A DNA stretch of 64,000 nucleotides from Mycobacterium lepromatosis (lineage in GTDB: Bacteria; Actinomycetota; Actinomycetes; Mycobacteriales; Mycobacteriaceae): contig NZ_CP083405.1 in the NCBI RefSeq assembly GCF_000975265.2, positions 744,001-808,000 on the forward strand, read 5' to 3'. Under the pieces are notes generated by a model, which saw only the letters and a program-made list of their open reading frames with translations, ran no database searches and had not been told where the DNA came from. This document shows, piece by piece, positions 22,191 through 35,167 of the stretch (its first letter is position 1; each line of letters begins with the position of its first letter). Made by a program: the position numbers and the translations under genes.

Positions 22191-22802
22191 GGTAAATGGC
22201 GGGAGATCGGGTTGATTGTCCAGCCCTGCTTATTTAGTGCCTGTGCTTTCACAACGAACTCTCATGCGAGCGTGTGGGACGTGTCTCCTTATAATTCCTT
22301 TCTTAATCCAACGTTTACAGCCGGGGAGGGGTCTACCTACAACCAGTTGATCGCAAACGGCGAGTTGCCTCTAGGGGTAGTTACTTTTGATGAGCAGGAC
22401 TGTCACTTTAATAAATTAAGCTGTGGCAGCATTGGGCACAGCCACTGCTATACCGTGCACCGAGCACGGTCTACACATTGCCCACTTCCTGACCTGTGTG
22501 CATGGCCGATTCCTATCTATCGTCCTGACACACCTCACTGACCACACCGCACGCTACCACTCTAAGTAGCCTAGTGCCCCTAAAGACATCACTTTCGGAA
22601 ACTTCAGCGACACAATACGGCTTTTGCATTGTCTTGGGTTCGCTGGAGGCTTTCTGTACACGGAGAGGATGTGGATGGATGGTATCACAGTGGGCGTACT
22701 CGCAGGAGTTGCGGGAGCGGCAATAAGGGCAAGAAGGATGGCGGGAGAAGTCGGGGCGGGATACGGTGGTAGCCAGAGGAGCGATTAGGCCGAGCGTGAA
22801 TG
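22191..22802. other. Unassigned relic DNA
   Basis: A plus-strand frame from 22212 to 22541 (109 codons) contains a protein-like stretch (SPYNSFLNPTFTAGEGSTYN, then ANGELPLGVVTFDEQ) without a family I can name. A minus-strand frame over 22513-22812 has a CPYC pair only. The ends of the flanking IS relics may lie inside, but I could not place them. Confidence 0.4.
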
Positions 22803-23880
22803 TCAAGTGCAAGAATTGAAGCTTGTCAACGAGATTGTGCGAATAGTGAGCGCGTTTTTCGCCGCGGTGGAAGTCGATCGCTGACTGCAGTGATCGTGGA
22901 GTACATCAATATCCACCGCGAAGAATTTGGGTCGATCCGATCTGTCGTGTGCTGTCTGAACAGGCTGACGTGCAGTTCACTCCGTCTACCTACGACACCG
23001 TCAGGCGGCAGATTTTGTGCGGGCAACCGATTTTACCGACACGTATGACGGCAAAACCCTGTTTGATCTGCAGATGGGCTAACCTACTGATCTGACGGTG
23101 TGCACAGGCTTTGGTGTGCTGCTAAACACACAGGTCACAGTTGGGGTCCAGACAAGGCGGCACAGCTGATGTGCATCGCCGGTATTGACGACGTAGGGCA
23201 CAGTAATTTAAGTGCAACACTCGCACGATTGAGCACGACAAGCCTTCGCCGCAGCAGCATCCCGACCTGCTCGATCATGGCTGGTCAACGCCGACCCACC
23301 CGGATGAGTGATGGGTAGCGGATTGCACGTATGTGTGGACGCTGCAAAGGGTTTACTATACCGCGTTTTGTGTGGACGTGTTCTCCCCCAGCATCCTGGG
23401 CCGGCCGGTGATGACCAGCAAGATCGCGGTGCTTGGTCACATCGGTGCTTGATCAGGCACTGCTCACCCGCTATTGCACATAGCTCCGTGTCCCTATAAC
23501 GGGTTTGATTCACCACGTAGACACAAGGGGAAAGCGGGAAGTCGGTATACGTCGATCAGCGTTCACCGAGGCGCTGCACGAGGCCGGTATCGTCGGGTCC
23601 ATCAGCAGTGACCGCGACTTTTTGTGCATCGGTTGTGGGGTTCGGGCTGTAGGACGGTACAAATCTGAGTTAATCGACTAGCGTCCAACCTTCACCGGTC
23701 GCGTCGAACTAGAACGGGACACCGCCTCCTGAGTGCACTGGCACAACACGATCAGACTCCACCTCATCAATCCCAATACCGACCACCAGTCGCATACGAA
23801 CAGCGCTACCATCAGACAGTCACCCCGACCGAAATGACATGAACCGATAATCTCCGACAACACCAGAACAGTTCATTCGC
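22803..23880 (+). mobile_element. IS3-family transposase relic (orfA tail plus orfB)
   Basis: The end of orfA is readable as KLVNEIVRIVSAFFAA (about 22820). orfB follows in another frame: VEYINIHREEFGS (22899), CTYVWTLQRVYYTAFCVDVFSPSILG (split, 23325-23400), which corresponds to the integrase core around the first catalytic Asp, then SRYTSI near 23545 before the region of the second Asp. Many frameshifts and stops interrupt it. The match to IS3-type DDE transposases rests on motif order. No terminal inverted repeats were confirmed. Confidence 0.75.
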
Positions 23881-24194
23881 CGCATAACACCAACGACTTA
23901 TTCCGAAGTTACTGCTGGCTGTCCACACAAAAATTGAGTAAAATTCGGTTTTTACATTGCGCGGAGTCGAGCTATTCTGGCTACATCGCGCATCTGATCA
24001 CTGAAGCGGGCGGTGCTGCGGAAAACGATCGGCGTTGAAAGACATGCCAGATCACACCTAGGGTAGCCAGAATTTCTGGCTACTCCAGAAACGTATTAAT
24101 TCTGCTTCTACATCGTTCAGAAGGCTTTTTGAGCAGTAACTTTGGTCTAACCCGGCACGTCAAACTCGAGGAAACCATGGCGAATGACAGGCGC
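23881..24194. other. Unassigned spacer
   Basis: No gene recognised. The sequence is relatively AT-rich, with an AATTTCTGGCTAC/GAGCTATTCTGGCTAC near-repeat pair around 23969 and 24070. Minus-strand frames (for example 24307-24080) look like antisense of the following relic. Confidence 0.4.
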
Positions 24195-25078
24195 ATTCGT
24201 TGACCGGCTCTGGTGCTACCGGTGCAGTCAATGCAAGGCGAGGAGGGGGCTTCCTCGGCCCCGGTGGTGTAGTCCGGTGACTGCACCGACGGTTTCGTGG
24301 ATGTCAAAGCCGGACAAGGGCCACCGCCAAGCTTCCCAGGCGATATGGCGCGCTGATGGATTGCCTGCGCGATTCCTTGCGTTGCCCGGGACGGACACGC
24401 CAGCTTCGCGGATAGAGATACCCTTTTCCAACGGCACCGTGGTCAATGCCGACCCGGCCGAGTTCACAAGCTGCGTGACGGCCCTAAGGGGTCGATATGA
24501 TGTGTGTTTGGTAACCAGCGTTCCGTAGGGTACTGCTTGCGGAGGAACGCTAACCCGACATTGACGCGCTTGGCCTGGATGCAGTGGTGGATGAGATCAC
24601 GGTCAAGCCTCCCGACGCATAGGGCGACCGCGTGGTGGAATTCATCGTCTGGATGATAGCACCCGGGACCCTGATGGAATTCCTGTTCTGCGTTTAGTGG
24701 TTACGAGCACATTACGCAAACCGGCGGCTGAATACCCTGATGGGAAATGGGATTCGTGGTGTCGATGACCGAACATCCTTATCAATTACGTTGACGAATT
24801 GGGTTGCCAGGCCGACTGAGCGGATTGCGATTTGTACATCGGTGCCGAGGTTGTGGTTGATGCCGTCGTCCCGGTGTCGTGGTGCGTGATGACGATGCTT
24901 GCGTAACCCGAGTTGCTTGGGGATCCCTTTGTGCTGAAGTCTATTGCTCGAGTCGGGTGCAAGCAGTTCGGTACGCTGGACCGATTCGTTTATATGGGAA
25001 GCTATGTTGAGGTGGTCATCCCCAGCGTGCTGCGCAGTGGTGACTCAGTTCGCATCGCACGTCTCAAGCCAAGCTAGA
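24195..25078 (+). pseudogene. MOSC-domain protein, dead
   Basis: N-terminal SMQGEEGASS near 24228 fits the KSMxGE motif of the MOSC N-terminal barrel. VDVKAGQ follows, then ARFLALPGTDTPASRIEIPFSNGTVV (24370-24450) with NADPAEF. Later pieces are LGLDAVVDEITVKPPD (about 24570), APGTLMEF, NTLMGNG, VVVDAVVPVSWCVMTMLA (24850-24900, where the conserved Cys region lies) and GSYVEVVIPSVLRSGDSVRI (25000). MOSC proteins are sulfur-carrier or molybdenum-cofactor-linked reductases. Frameshifts and stops occur throughout, so it is a pseudogene. Confidence 0.75.
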
Positions 25079-25849
25079 GTGTGCTCGCAACGACGATCGA
25101 GAGGATGGCTGCCACGCTTTTCGTAGTAGGTAGGCTGGCTCGGTCAGGTCACGTTGCAGCAGAATCTTATCGAGCTATCTGTCATTTTGAAGCCCAAGGC
25201 CTTTAGCGCTAATCGGGCTTTGCTCCAGTTCGATTAGGCGTTTCTGGAGTTGTCTTGATTTGGGGGTGTGGTGGGTGGATGAAGACCGTGACCGGCGTGC
25301 CGGTCTGGCGTATGGCCTTGAGCCGTGGTTCGTTGACTGGCTGTTACATCTTTGTCGGGCATCCATCACCTCGCCGACCACAGCGTCACTACAAGCAGCT
25401 TTTCGTAACTACAACACTGTTCTCGAAAAATTCAGCTGCACAAAACGACTCGATTTTTAACACCACCTACTTAACCCAGCATGTTAAATGTGACTCACAA
25501 CACTCTGGCTTCGTCGGAAGTAGCTAAGCTAGTTTAGGATGTGCTAAGATCGTAGCATATCACTAACACTACCAAGACATGGGTGGTGTCCAACTCCGGC
25601 TTCTAGGTGAATCGTGTACTCCTTGGCCTCAATCTCCTCCGTGTTTCAGCGAGACAATCGGCAACGACAATCCTTGGAATACCCACTTCTTCGCGATCCG
25701 CGACTTGCGCCCGGTTACGGGTGCCCTTGCGGTTACGGGTGCCCTTGAACGACTGCTCTTCTTCGTATAGATCATCCAGACAGACGATGGTGTCAACTTT
25801 TCAATCGGTTTTCCATTGCCGTATCTTGGACCAAGCGAGTTTACGACCG
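25079..25849. other. Unassigned relic DNA before the L,D-transpeptidase
   Basis: Short frames on both strands without recognisable motifs. It contains the 18-bp tandem duplication at 25712-25747. An FAD-dependent oxidoreductase counterpart expected near the L,D-transpeptidase in M. tuberculosis (Rv1432) could not be recognised. Confidence 0.4.
25712..25747. repeat. 18-bp tandem duplication
   Basis: CGGTTACGGGTGCCCTTG occurs twice head to tail with no mismatch. It lies in non-coding relic DNA, so copy number would be free to drift. Confidence 0.9.
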
Positions 25850-26665
25850 TTATTCCTTAACGATTACTGGGTCACCAATGTTAACTGTGTTGTAGTACCA
25901 TTCTGCGTCGGCGGGGCTTAGGCTGATGCAGCCGTGGCTGGTGTTATCAAACCCCATTGACTGCACCGCCCAAGGAGCCGAATGGATGTAGAGGCCACGG
26001 CTGCTGATACGGACGGCGTAATCCACTGAGAGCCGATAACCCTCGGGATCGTCGACAGGTATGCCGACACTACTCGAATCCATAATCACTGACCGGTCCT
26101 TAGCCATGACGGTGTATTTACCCGTAGGCGTGGGGAATTCTGTCTTACCCATCGAGGCCGGCATCACCCCTTCTTCTCCCCAGTGGGGCCGATGATGGGG
26201 CGTAGGCAGTGGAGGGGGTGTCTCCGCCTCGACTCCGTCGATCGTCACCGTGAACGTGTGATTCGAGATTTCGGCAATACCGAGGATGGCAGGACCTGTT
26301 TTGAAGTTGGTGGACAGGCCGCCTACCGCAAGTGCGATCGTGCTGTGCGCTGGCCAGTAGCGGTCGGGAACCCACTGCACGACGTTGCTGTCGAGCCAGT
26401 CGAACTTGCCATTCATCGTTGGCGCCGAGCGCACTTCAAGGGAACGCTCGGTCGCCTTCTGGTTAGTGATGGGTGCGTTGAATGTTACTACCACGGGGTG
26501 CGCTACGCCCACCATCGCCCCCCGCGTAGGTAGAATCGACGTGATAGCGAAGCCATGCGATTGATTCACCGCCGCTAGGCTTACCCCCACCGGTCCGGTG
26601 ACCACCGTGGCCGCGGTCCCGATCATCGCAAGAATACCTCGAATTGCTGCCCACATAGTTCCCAT
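25850..26665 (-). CDS. L,D-transpeptidase (YkuD domain), peptidoglycan 3-3 cross-linking
   Basis: A start at 26665 gives 271 residues, matching my memory of Rv1433; the frame continues upstream to 26791 without homology, and ATG 26656 is another option. The N-terminus has a membrane anchor or signal segment (WAAIRGILAMIGTAATVV). A bacterial Ig-like domain follows (ILPTRGAMVGVAHPVVVTFN), then the YkuD catalytic domain with TPTGKYTVMAKDR, YIHSAPWAVQSMG and the active-site SHGCISLSPADAEWYYN. The nucleophile Cys is at about residue 246. It forms 3-3 cross-links in the cell wall. Confidence 0.88.
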   Translation of the reverse strand: MGTMWAAIRGILAMIGTAATVVTGPVGVSLAAVNQSHGFAITSILPTRGAMVGVAHPVVVTFNAPITNQKATERSLEVRSAPTMNGKFDWLDSNVVQWVPDRYWPAHSTIALAVGGLSTNFKTGPAILGIAEISNHTFTVTIDGVEAETPPPLPTPHHRPHWGEEGVMPASMGKTEFPTPTGKYTVMAKDRSVIMDSSSVGIPVDDPEGYRLSVDYAVRISSRGLYIHSAPWAVQSMGFDNTSHGCISLSPADAEWYYNTVNIGDPVIVKE

Positions 26666-28109
<1,444 letters not shown>

Positions 28110-28111
28110 CC

Positions 28112-29362
28112 GTGCGCATTCCTACTCTTAAAGATCTTCTTGTGGAAGGTGTTTCTGGTCGCTGCGTGCTGGTGCGCTGTGATCTGAACGTTCCGCTGAG
28201 GGATGATGGCGCCATCACCGACCTCGGTCGGGTCACCGCGTCGGTGCCTACGTTGAAAGCGCTACTTGAGGCCGGCGCCAAGATTGTGGTTGCTGCCCAT
28301 ATGGGTCGCCCCGAGAATGGGCCAGACCCAAAGCTGTCACTGGCACCGGTCGCCGCGGCGCTCGGTGAGCAGCTGGGCCACCACGTCCAGTTGGTCTGCG
28401 GCACTGATTGTTTCCCTGTCGGTGGTGAAGCGCTCGCCTGTGTTGAGAGGCTGACCAGTGGCGATCTCCTGCTGCTGCAGAACATCCGCTTTGATCCGCG
28501 CGAGACCAGTAAGGTCGACGACGAGCGACTCGCTCTGGCCAGGCAATTGGTTGAATTGGTCGGGAGAGCAGGAGCTTTCGTTTCGGACGGATTTGGTGTG
28601 CTGCATCGCAGACAGGCTTCGGTGTATGACGTCGCCACGCTGTTGCCGCACTACGCCGGTATACTGGTTGCTGACGAGATAAAAATGCTCGAGCAATTGA
28701 CCAGTTCGATCAAACGCCCCTACGTAGTGGTGCTCGGTGGGTCGAAGGTATCCGACAAGCTCGGCGTCATTGAGTCGCTGGCGACAAAAGCCGATAGTAT
28801 CGTAATCGGAGGCGCTATGTTCTTCACTTTTCTTGCTGCACAAGGATTTTCAGTAGGTAAATCGTTATTGGAAACTGAGATGATCGAGACCTGTCGTAGT
28901 CTGCTGAACACCTACGCTGATGTGATTCGGCTTCCCATGGACATTGTAGTGACAGAGAAGTTCGTTGCTGATTCTCCACCGCAGACCGTCGCCGCTGACG
29001 CTATCCCAAATGGATTGATGGGCCTGGATATCGGGCCGAAATCGGTCAAGCGGTTCGCTACGTTGTTATCCAACGCCTCGACCATCTTCTGGAATGGACC
29101 GATGGGCGTGTTCGAATTTCCTGTGTACGCCGCGGGAACCAGAGGGGTTGCTGAAGCGATCGTGGCTGTTACCGGCAAGGGGGCGTTTAGTGTGGTCGGC
29201 GGCGGTGACTCTGCGGCTGCGATGCGGGCGCTCAGCTTACCCGAAGGCAGCGTCTCCCACCTCTCCACCGGCGGCGGCGCGTCGTTGGAATACCTTGAAG
29301 GTAAGACGTTACCGGGGATCGAGGTACTAGGTCGTGAGCAGCCAAGGGGAGGAGACTCGTGA
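28112..29362 (+). CDS. pgk: Phosphoglycerate kinase
   Basis: Transfers the acyl phosphate of 1,3-bisphosphoglycerate to ADP. GTG start, 416 residues. The substrate-binding [16 protein letters not shown] is at about residues 18-33, [10 protein letters not shown] follows, and the nucleotide-binding C-terminal domain has [26 protein letters not shown] and [12 protein letters not shown]. The usual LLENLRF motif reads LLLQNIRF, with Gln for Glu; this is a minor variation. It overlaps tpi by GTGA. Confidence 0.95.
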   Translation: MRIPTLKDLLVEGVSGRCVLVRCDLNVPLRDDGAITDLGRVTASVPTLKALLEAGAKIVVAAHMGRPENGPDPKLSLAPVAAALGEQLGHHVQLVCGTDCFPVGGEALACVERLTSGDLLLLQNIRFDPRETSKVDDERLALARQLVELVGRAGAFVSDGFGVLHRRQASVYDVATLLPHYAGILVADEIKMLEQLTSSIKRPYVVVLGGSKVSDKLGVIESLATKADSIVIGGAMFFTFLAAQGFSVGKSLLETEMIETCRSLLNTYADVIRLPMDIVVTEKFVADSPPQTVAADAIPNGLMGLDIGPKSVKRFATLLSNASTIFWNGPMGVFEFPVYAAGTRGVAEAIVAVTGKGAFSVVGGGDSAAAMRALSLPEGSVSHLSTGGGASLEYLEGKTLPGIEVLGREQPRGGDS

Positions 29363-30144
29363 GCCGTAAACCGCTCATCGCCGGCAACTGGAAGATGAAC
29401 CTCAATCATTTCGAGGCGATCGCGTTGGTGCAAAAAATCGCTTTTTCATTGCCGAACAAGTACTATGACAAAGTAGACGTCACAGTTCTCCCGCCATTCA
29501 CTGACTTACGCAGCGTGCAAACCTTGGTCGATGGCGACAAGCTGCGATTGACCTATGGTGCCCAGGATCTTTCGCAGCATGACCCGGGCGCTTACACTGG
29601 AGACATCAGCGGGCCCTTTTTGGCCAAGTTGGGCTGCAGCTTCGTGATTGTGGGGCACTCTGAGCGGCGCGCTTACCACGACGAGGATGACGCGCTGGTG
29701 GCCGCGAAGGCTGCCGCGGCGCTCAAAAACAGCCTGACCCCGATCGTGTGCATAGGCGAGTACCTCGAGATCCGAGAGGTGAGCGAACACGTCACCTACT
29801 GCCAGAACCAGTTACGCGGCTCGCTGGCCGGGCTGTCACCTGAACAGATCGGCAATGTCGTCATCGTTTATGAGCCGGTATGGGCGATTGGCACTGGACG
29901 GGTAGCCAGTGCGGCCGACGCCCAGGAGGTGTGTGAGGCGATCCGAAAAGAGTTGGGCATGCTGGCGTCACCGCAGATAGCTGAAAACGTTCGGGTGCTC
30001 TACGGTGGTTCGTTGAACGCTAAAAACATTGGTGATATCGTCGCCCAGCAAGACGTCGATGGCGGTCTGGTCGGGGGAGCGTCGCTGGACGGGAAGCAAT
30101 TCGCTACGCTCGCGGCCATCGCCGCCGGTGGGCCTCTTCCCTAG
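29359..30144 (+). CDS. tpi: Triosephosphate isomerase
   Basis: 261 residues. Catalytic residues are visible: Lys12 in GNWKMN, His100 in VGHSERR and Glu172 in [10 protein letters not shown]. The phosphate-binding [10 protein letters not shown] loop is near the C-terminus. It starts at a GTG overlapping the pgk stop, so the three glycolytic genes are one transcription unit. Complete; after the stop a dead region of about 2 kb begins. Confidence 0.95.
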   Translation: MSRKPLIAGNWKMNLNHFEAIALVQKIAFSLPNKYYDKVDVTVLPPFTDLRSVQTLVDGDKLRLTYGAQDLSQHDPGAYTGDISGPFLAKLGCSFVIVGHSERRAYHDEDDALVAAKAAAALKNSLTPIVCIGEYLEIREVSEHVTYCQNQLRGSLAGLSPEQIGNVVIVYEPVWAIGTGRVASAADAQEVCEAIRKELGMLASPQIAENVRVLYGGSLNAKNIGDIVAQQDVDGGLVGGASLDGKQFATLAAIAAGGPLP

Positions 30145-32099
30145 GGAAGCCCTAGAGGTTCCTCGGACTGACCACTGGCCTGGTCTGATAAGTTATCTTG
30201 CGGAGCTTGGCCGTAGCGTTAGCTCGGCGCTGCGGGTGGCTAGTGCTGCGCTATGGTTCAGTGTGCCTGTCGGGTGGGTGTGGCGTTGATAGCGGGCATC
30301 GGTGTGCTGGTTAGCGATCTTTCAAGTTGTCGGGCTGGTGTTCCTAGGCGCGTTCCGCGGCGTTAGCGTTAGGCTGGTTGCTACCGGGTTATACCGCGAC
30401 CGGTGGCGATCCTCTTATGTACAGGGTCGCACGGTATTCGACAATGCGATCGCTGCGATCCGCTAGTACAACAACCAGATTCAAGCGTGCATGTCGGGTA
30501 TTGGTCGAGTTGTCGGCGGCAGATGCCGGTCGGGAGCTTGGGTTGGTGGATGCGTTCAGCCCAGAAGCCGGCACGCCGGGGGCGCATGCTAGTGACTCGC
30601 CGACTGTCGGCGCTGATTTGTGCTGCTAGCTCCCATACCGCCCTGTTCAACAGGGTACGGATCAGACTTTCTTGGCCGTGGCCACCGGCATGACTTTTGC
30701 GCGATGCATGAAAGCTCCCACTTGTTTTGGCTGCTGTTGACCACCGTCGTCATGGTGAGGCCAGGATATGTTTCGGTGTTCGTCCCGTACGGTTAATCGA
30801 TCTTCAGCACGGTGATCGGTGCGTTGCTTGTGACGGTTTCCTGGCGGTCTGCTCTGCTGGCCTGCCATTGGTGGTCGCAACCGTGCTGGCGCTGGGTTGT
30901 GTCGTGCTATCGGCGCCGAAAACTTTACGGTCTCGGTGTTATTGGAATCACTTCCGCCTGCCGCGCGTGTCCGGTATCGCCCGCGGTGCGCCTAGTCGAC
31001 ATGCTCATCAGTACCGCGGTGGTGGTTGCCCGAATCCGCCCGGTTATCATTGGCGCTTGGGGCAGCCCGGAGCTATTTCGTCGAAGCGGGTCAAATCGGC
31101 TGGTCGACGCCTACGGCTGGCAATTGTCTCGCGACGTCTACTGGCCTTGCGCATCAGGTTAGTGTTATTCATCCAGGCTGTGGTGTTGGAGCCGCTGGCA
31201 AGTGATTCCACGTGCTGAGCAGATTATTCCGGCTACCATTATGCTGGAGGATGCTGTGGACGCGATCAGCTCGGGAGCGTATGCCGATGTGGGGATCCGA
31301 TTACGCTGATTAACAAGGTACAGCGTCGGCTGGACTACCTCGATCAGACTGCCGTCACGCTTAAGTATTAAGTGGCCGCCGGGACGTATGCTCCCACCGT
31401 CAGGTTCCCACACCATGCGAGCCGTCAAGATCCGGGTTAGGCGCGCCGGATAGAGGGCGGTATCATCAAACATAGGGAACGTGACGTCTCGTGCAGTGCC
31501 TCCGAGTCTAGCCGCCGTTCCAACACTATATTCAGCGTCAGTCCGCCGGACACATAATATTTTTTGTATCATGGCCCGATAGAGAGGGTGAGGTAGGATA
31601 ATTTCTCCGAAGCTCACTTCGGAAATTCAACTAATAATTGAGTAATTGAGTGGGTGGCTGCGCTGCGTGTACACGTGGAGATCACGTGGTTGTCTCTGCT
31701 TGAGGCGAATCGGTCAGTATCGTTAGTCACCGGGACCAGTACCGCGAAAACCGGCATCGCCACCACCTCGGCAACGGCACGCGGTGGCCTTTTGTTCGAG
31801 CTCGGCCCGCTCGTCGGTGGAGTAATCCTTTAGGCCTGCGGGCACGGGGGCGGGATGGCGTCGGGGGGTCAACATCCTGCAGGGCGTGTTCGCGGTCATC
31901 GCCCCTGTTCTGTTGCTTTCGGTCGGCACCGAAAACGCGGAAACCGAGGCGGACTGGCCTGGTCTTGCTGTATTGTCGGCCGGACTCGTCGCTGTGCTGA
32001 CACTGCTGATCCACGATCAGCAAGAAGACTGGGCGTGCGTGCCCACTTGCGGCCCGCCTATGCTAGGTCCGGTCGACTGTAGACGGTAGTCTGTCGACC
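30145..32099. other. Long relic tract between tpi and secG, unassigned
   Basis: Almost 2 kb without an intact gene. Hydrophobic plus-strand fragments around 30740-31120 (STVIGALLVTVSW, LPLVVATVLALGCVVL, RLVDMLISTAVVVARIRPVI) need several frame changes and suggest one or more dead membrane proteins, possibly an RND/MmpL-like or other transporter. A second hydrophobic fragment lies at 31886-32030 (FAVIAPVLLLSVG, LAVLSAGLVAVLTLL). A 150-codon minus-strand frame (31617-31165) has no recognised motif. M. tuberculosis has only one small gene (Rv1439c) here. Confidence 0.5.
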
Positions 32100-32333
32100 A
32101 TGGAGTTGGTCCTGCAGATCATCCTGGTGGTCACCAGCATCCTCGTAGTGCTGTTAGTGCTTTTACACCGCGCGAAGGGTGGTGGCCTGTCGACGCTGTT
32201 TGGTGGTGGCGTGCAATCTAGTCTGTCCGGGTCGACGGTGGTGGAGAAGAATCTGGATCGTCTGACTCTGTTCGTCACCGGAATCTGGCTGGTATCCATA
32301 ATCGGTGTAGCCCTGTTAACCAAATACCGTTAG
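32100..32333 (+). CDS. secG: Preprotein translocase subunit SecG
   Basis: A 77-residue membrane protein of the SecYEG channel. Two hydrophobic helices ([20 protein letters not shown] and [19 protein letters not shown]) are separated by the conserved cytoplasmic loop [23 protein letters not shown]. Length and topology are typical. It follows the glycolytic operon after a dead interval, the order kept in other mycobacteria. Confidence 0.92.
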   Translation: MELVLQIILVVTSILVVLLVLLHRAKGGGLSTLFGGGVQSSLSGSTVVEKNLDRLTLFVTGIWLVSIIGVALLTKYR

Positions 32334-32362
32334 CACTGCTACTCAAGTTGATCCTCGCACAC

Positions 32363-35167
32363 ATGGTTGAGGTTTCTGATGCTGTGCTGGAACCGATCGG
32401 TGCGGTCCAGCGGACTCGAATCGGTCGCGAGGCGACTGAGCCGATGCGTGCCGACATCAGGCTATTGGGTACCATCCTTGGTGATATTGTGCGTGAGCAG
32501 AACGGTGATGAGGTTTTCGATCTCGTCGAACGAGCCCGGGTGGAGTCGTTCCGGGTGCGGCGTTCTGAGATTGATCGGGCCGAGATGGCGCGCATGTTCT
32601 CTGGTCTCGACATTCACCTGGCCATCCCGATCATCCGGGCGTTCAGCCATTTCGCACTGTTGGCCAACGTTGCCGAGGACATCCACCGGGAGCGTCGGCG
32701 CCAAATTCACCTCGACGCCGGCGAGCCGCCGCAGGATAGCAGTTTAGCGGCCACATACGCGAAACTGGTTCTGGTAGAAATTGATTCGGCCACTGTGGCA
32801 GATGCCCTTACGGGTGCACTGGTCTCGCCGGTGATCACTGCTCATCCCACCGAGACCCGTCGGCGTACCGTATTCGTCACCCAACGCCGGATTACCGAGT
32901 TGATGCTGCTGCATGCAGAAGGGCACACCGAAACCAACGATGGCCGCAGCATTGAGCGTGAGTTGCGCCGTCAAGTTCTCACGCTGTGGCAGACGGCATT
33001 GATCCGGTTGTCGCGGTTGCAGATCTCCGACGAGATCGACGTCGGGCTGGGATACTACCCCGCCGCGCTTTTCCATGTGATCCCGCAGGTGAATTCCGAG
33101 GTGCGCAACGCGTTGCGTGCCCGGTGGCCCGATGCCGAACTGCTGTCCGGCCCTATACTGCAACCCGGATCTTGGATCGGTGGTGACCGGGACGGAAACC
33201 CGAACGTGACTGCCGACGTGGTGCGGCGAGCGACCGGTAGCGCCGCCTACACCGCGGTGGCGCACTATTTGGCCGAACTCATCCACCTCGAGCAGGAGCT
33301 GTCGATGTCGGCGCGACTGATAACCGTCACCCCTGAGCTGGCCGAGCTGGCTGCTAGCTGTGAGGATGCGGTTTGTGCTGACGAGCCGTACCGGCGGGCA
33401 TTGCGGGTGATCCGGGGTCGATTGTCAGCGACTGCCTCCAACATCCTGGATCAGCAGCCACCCGACCAGCTTAGCCTGGGTTTGCCACCGTATTCGACGC
33501 CAGCCGAATTGTGTGCCGATCTGGACACCATCGAGGCCTCCCTATTCACGCACGGCGCCGCGGTGTTAGCCGACGATCGGCTGGCACTGTTGCGAGAAGG
33601 CGTTGAAGTCTTCGGTTTTCACTTGTGCGGTCTGGATATGCGACAAAACTCCGATGTGCACGAAGAGGTGGTCACTGAGCTGTTGGCGTGGGCCGGGGTG
33701 CACCCAGACTACAGTTCGTTGCCCGAAGATCAAAGAGTCGAGCTGCTGGCGGGCGAACTCGGCACCCGCCGCCCGTTGGTCGGGGATCGTGCGCAATTAT
33801 CCGACTTGGTGCGCGGCGAATTGGCCGTTCTTGCGGCCGCTGCCCACGCCGTCGAGCTTTACGGGTCGGCTGCGGTGCCCAACTACATCATCTCGATGTG
33901 CCAGTCCGTGTCTGATGTCCTGGAGGTTGCTATCCTCCTGAAGGAGGTGGGTCTGTTAGACGCCTCTGGACCGCAGCCGTACTGCCCGGTGGGCATCTCG
34001 CCGCTATTTGAGACGATCGACGATCTGTACAACGGGGCGGCCATTCTGCACGCGATGCTGGAACTTCCGCTATATCGAGCGTTGGTAGCTGCTCGCGGTG
34101 ACTGGCAAGAAGTAATGCTCGGCTACTCTGATTCCAACAAAGACGGCGGCTATCTGACCGCCAACTGGGCGGTTTACCGCTCCGAACTCGCTCTGGTAGA
34201 CGTGGCCCGCAAAACCGGAGTCCGATTGCGCCTCTTCCATGGTCGCGGCGGTACTGTCGCACGTGGCGGTGGCCCTAGCTATCAAGCTATTCTGGCGCAA
34301 CCCCCAGGGGCGGTAAATGGCTCGTTGCGTCTCACCGAGCAGGGCGAGGTAATTGCCGCCAAATACGCCGAACCGCAGATAGCGCGACGCAACCTGGAGA
34401 GTTTGGTGGCCGCAACCCTGGAATCAACGCTCTTGAATGTTGAAGTCTTAGGCGATGAGGCTGAACTTGCTTACACCGTACTCGACGAAGTAGCCACCCT
34501 TGCACGGCGTTCCTACACCGAATTAGTCAACACACCAGGTTTCGTTGACTACTTCCAGGCTTCCACACCAATCAGCGAGATCGGAGCGTTGAACATTGGC
34601 AACCGACCGACATCACGTAAGCCTACCACGTCAATCGCGGATCTGCGTGCCATCCCGTGGGTACTGGCATGGAGCCAATCACGGGTCATGCTCCCTGGTT
34701 GGTATGGCACCGGATCGGCGTTTCAGCAGTGGGTTGCGGTTGGACCCGAAAGTGAATCGCGACGGGTAGAAATACTGCACGACCTCTATCAGCGTTGGCC
34801 GTTCTTTCGCAGCGTGCTGTCGAACATGGCTCAGGTACTGGCCAAAAGTGATATGGACCTGGCAGCCCGCTATGCCGAGCTGGTGGTCGACGAAGCCTTG
34901 CGGCACAGAGTGTTTGATAAGATCGTCGACGAATATCAGCGCACTATCGCCATGCACAAACTCATTACGGGTCATGACGATCTGCTTGCTGACAACCCGG
35001 CGCTGGCGCGCTCGGTGTTCAACCGTTTCCCGTATCTGGAGCCGTTAAACCACCTTCAGGTGGAGCTATTGCGTCGCTACCGCTCGGGTTACGACGACGA
35101 ACTGGTGCAACGTGGCATCCTTTTGACGATGAACGGATTGGCCAGCGCGCTACGTAACAGTGGCTAA
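32363..35167 (+). CDS. ppc: Phosphoenolpyruvate carboxylase
   Basis: Carboxylates PEP to oxaloacetate, an anaplerotic reaction. From ATG 32363 the protein has 934 residues; the frame also opens at TTG 32348. The catalytic His161 lies in [33 protein letters not shown] (Lys593), [15 protein letters not shown] and the C-terminal [19 protein letters not shown] are all present. It follows secG by 29 bases. M. tuberculosis lacks this gene and has PE_PGRS and other genes at this place, while other mycobacteria keep it. Uninterrupted. Confidence 0.95.
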   Translation: MVEVSDAVLEPIGAVQRTRIGREATEPMRADIRLLGTILGDIVREQNGDEVFDLVERARVESFRVRRSEIDRAEMARMFSGLDIHLAIPIIRAFSHFALLANVAEDIHRERRRQIHLDAGEPPQDSSLAATYAKLVLVEIDSATVADALTGALVSPVITAHPTETRRRTVFVTQRRITELMLLHAEGHTETNDGRSIERELRRQVLTLWQTALIRLSRLQISDEIDVGLGYYPAALFHVIPQVNSEVRNALRARWPDAELLSGPILQPGSWIGGDRDGNPNVTADVVRRATGSAAYTAVAHYLAELIHLEQELSMSARLITVTPELAELAASCEDAVCADEPYRRALRVIRGRLSATASNILDQQPPDQLSLGLPPYSTPAELCADLDTIEASLFTHGAAVLADDRLALLREGVEVFGFHLCGLDMRQNSDVHEEVVTELLAWAGVHPDYSSLPEDQRVELLAGELGTRRPLVGDRAQLSDLVRGELAVLAAAAHAVELYGSAAVPNYIISMCQSVSDVLEVAILLKEVGLLDASGPQPYCPVGISPLFETIDDLYNGAAILHAMLELPLYRALVAARGDWQEVMLGYSDSNKDGGYLTANWAVYRSELALVDVARKTGVRLRLFHGRGGTVARGGGPSYQAILAQPPGAVNGSLRLTEQGEVIAAKYAEPQIARRNLESLVAATLESTLLNVEVLGDEAELAYTVLDEVATLARRSYTELVNTPGFVDYFQASTPISEIGALNIGNRPTSRKPTTSIADLRAIPWVLAWSQSRVMLPGWYGTGSAFQQWVAVGPESESRRVEILHDLYQRWPFFRSVLSNMAQVLAKSDMDLAARYAELVVDEALRHRVFDKIVDEYQRTIAMHKLITGHDDLLADNPALARSVFNRFPYLEPLNHLQVELLRRYRSGYDDELVQRGILLTMNGLASALRNSG

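Noticed and set aside
22513..22812. 99-codon minus-strand ORF with a CPYC pair as a zinc-finger protein
   Set aside because: Only one Cys pair in context, no continuation, and it sits beside transposase debris.
31165..31617. 150-codon minus-strand ORF as a hypothetical protein
   Set aside because: Lies in multi-frame debris, lacks a ribosome-binding site and any recognised motif; probably chance or antisense.
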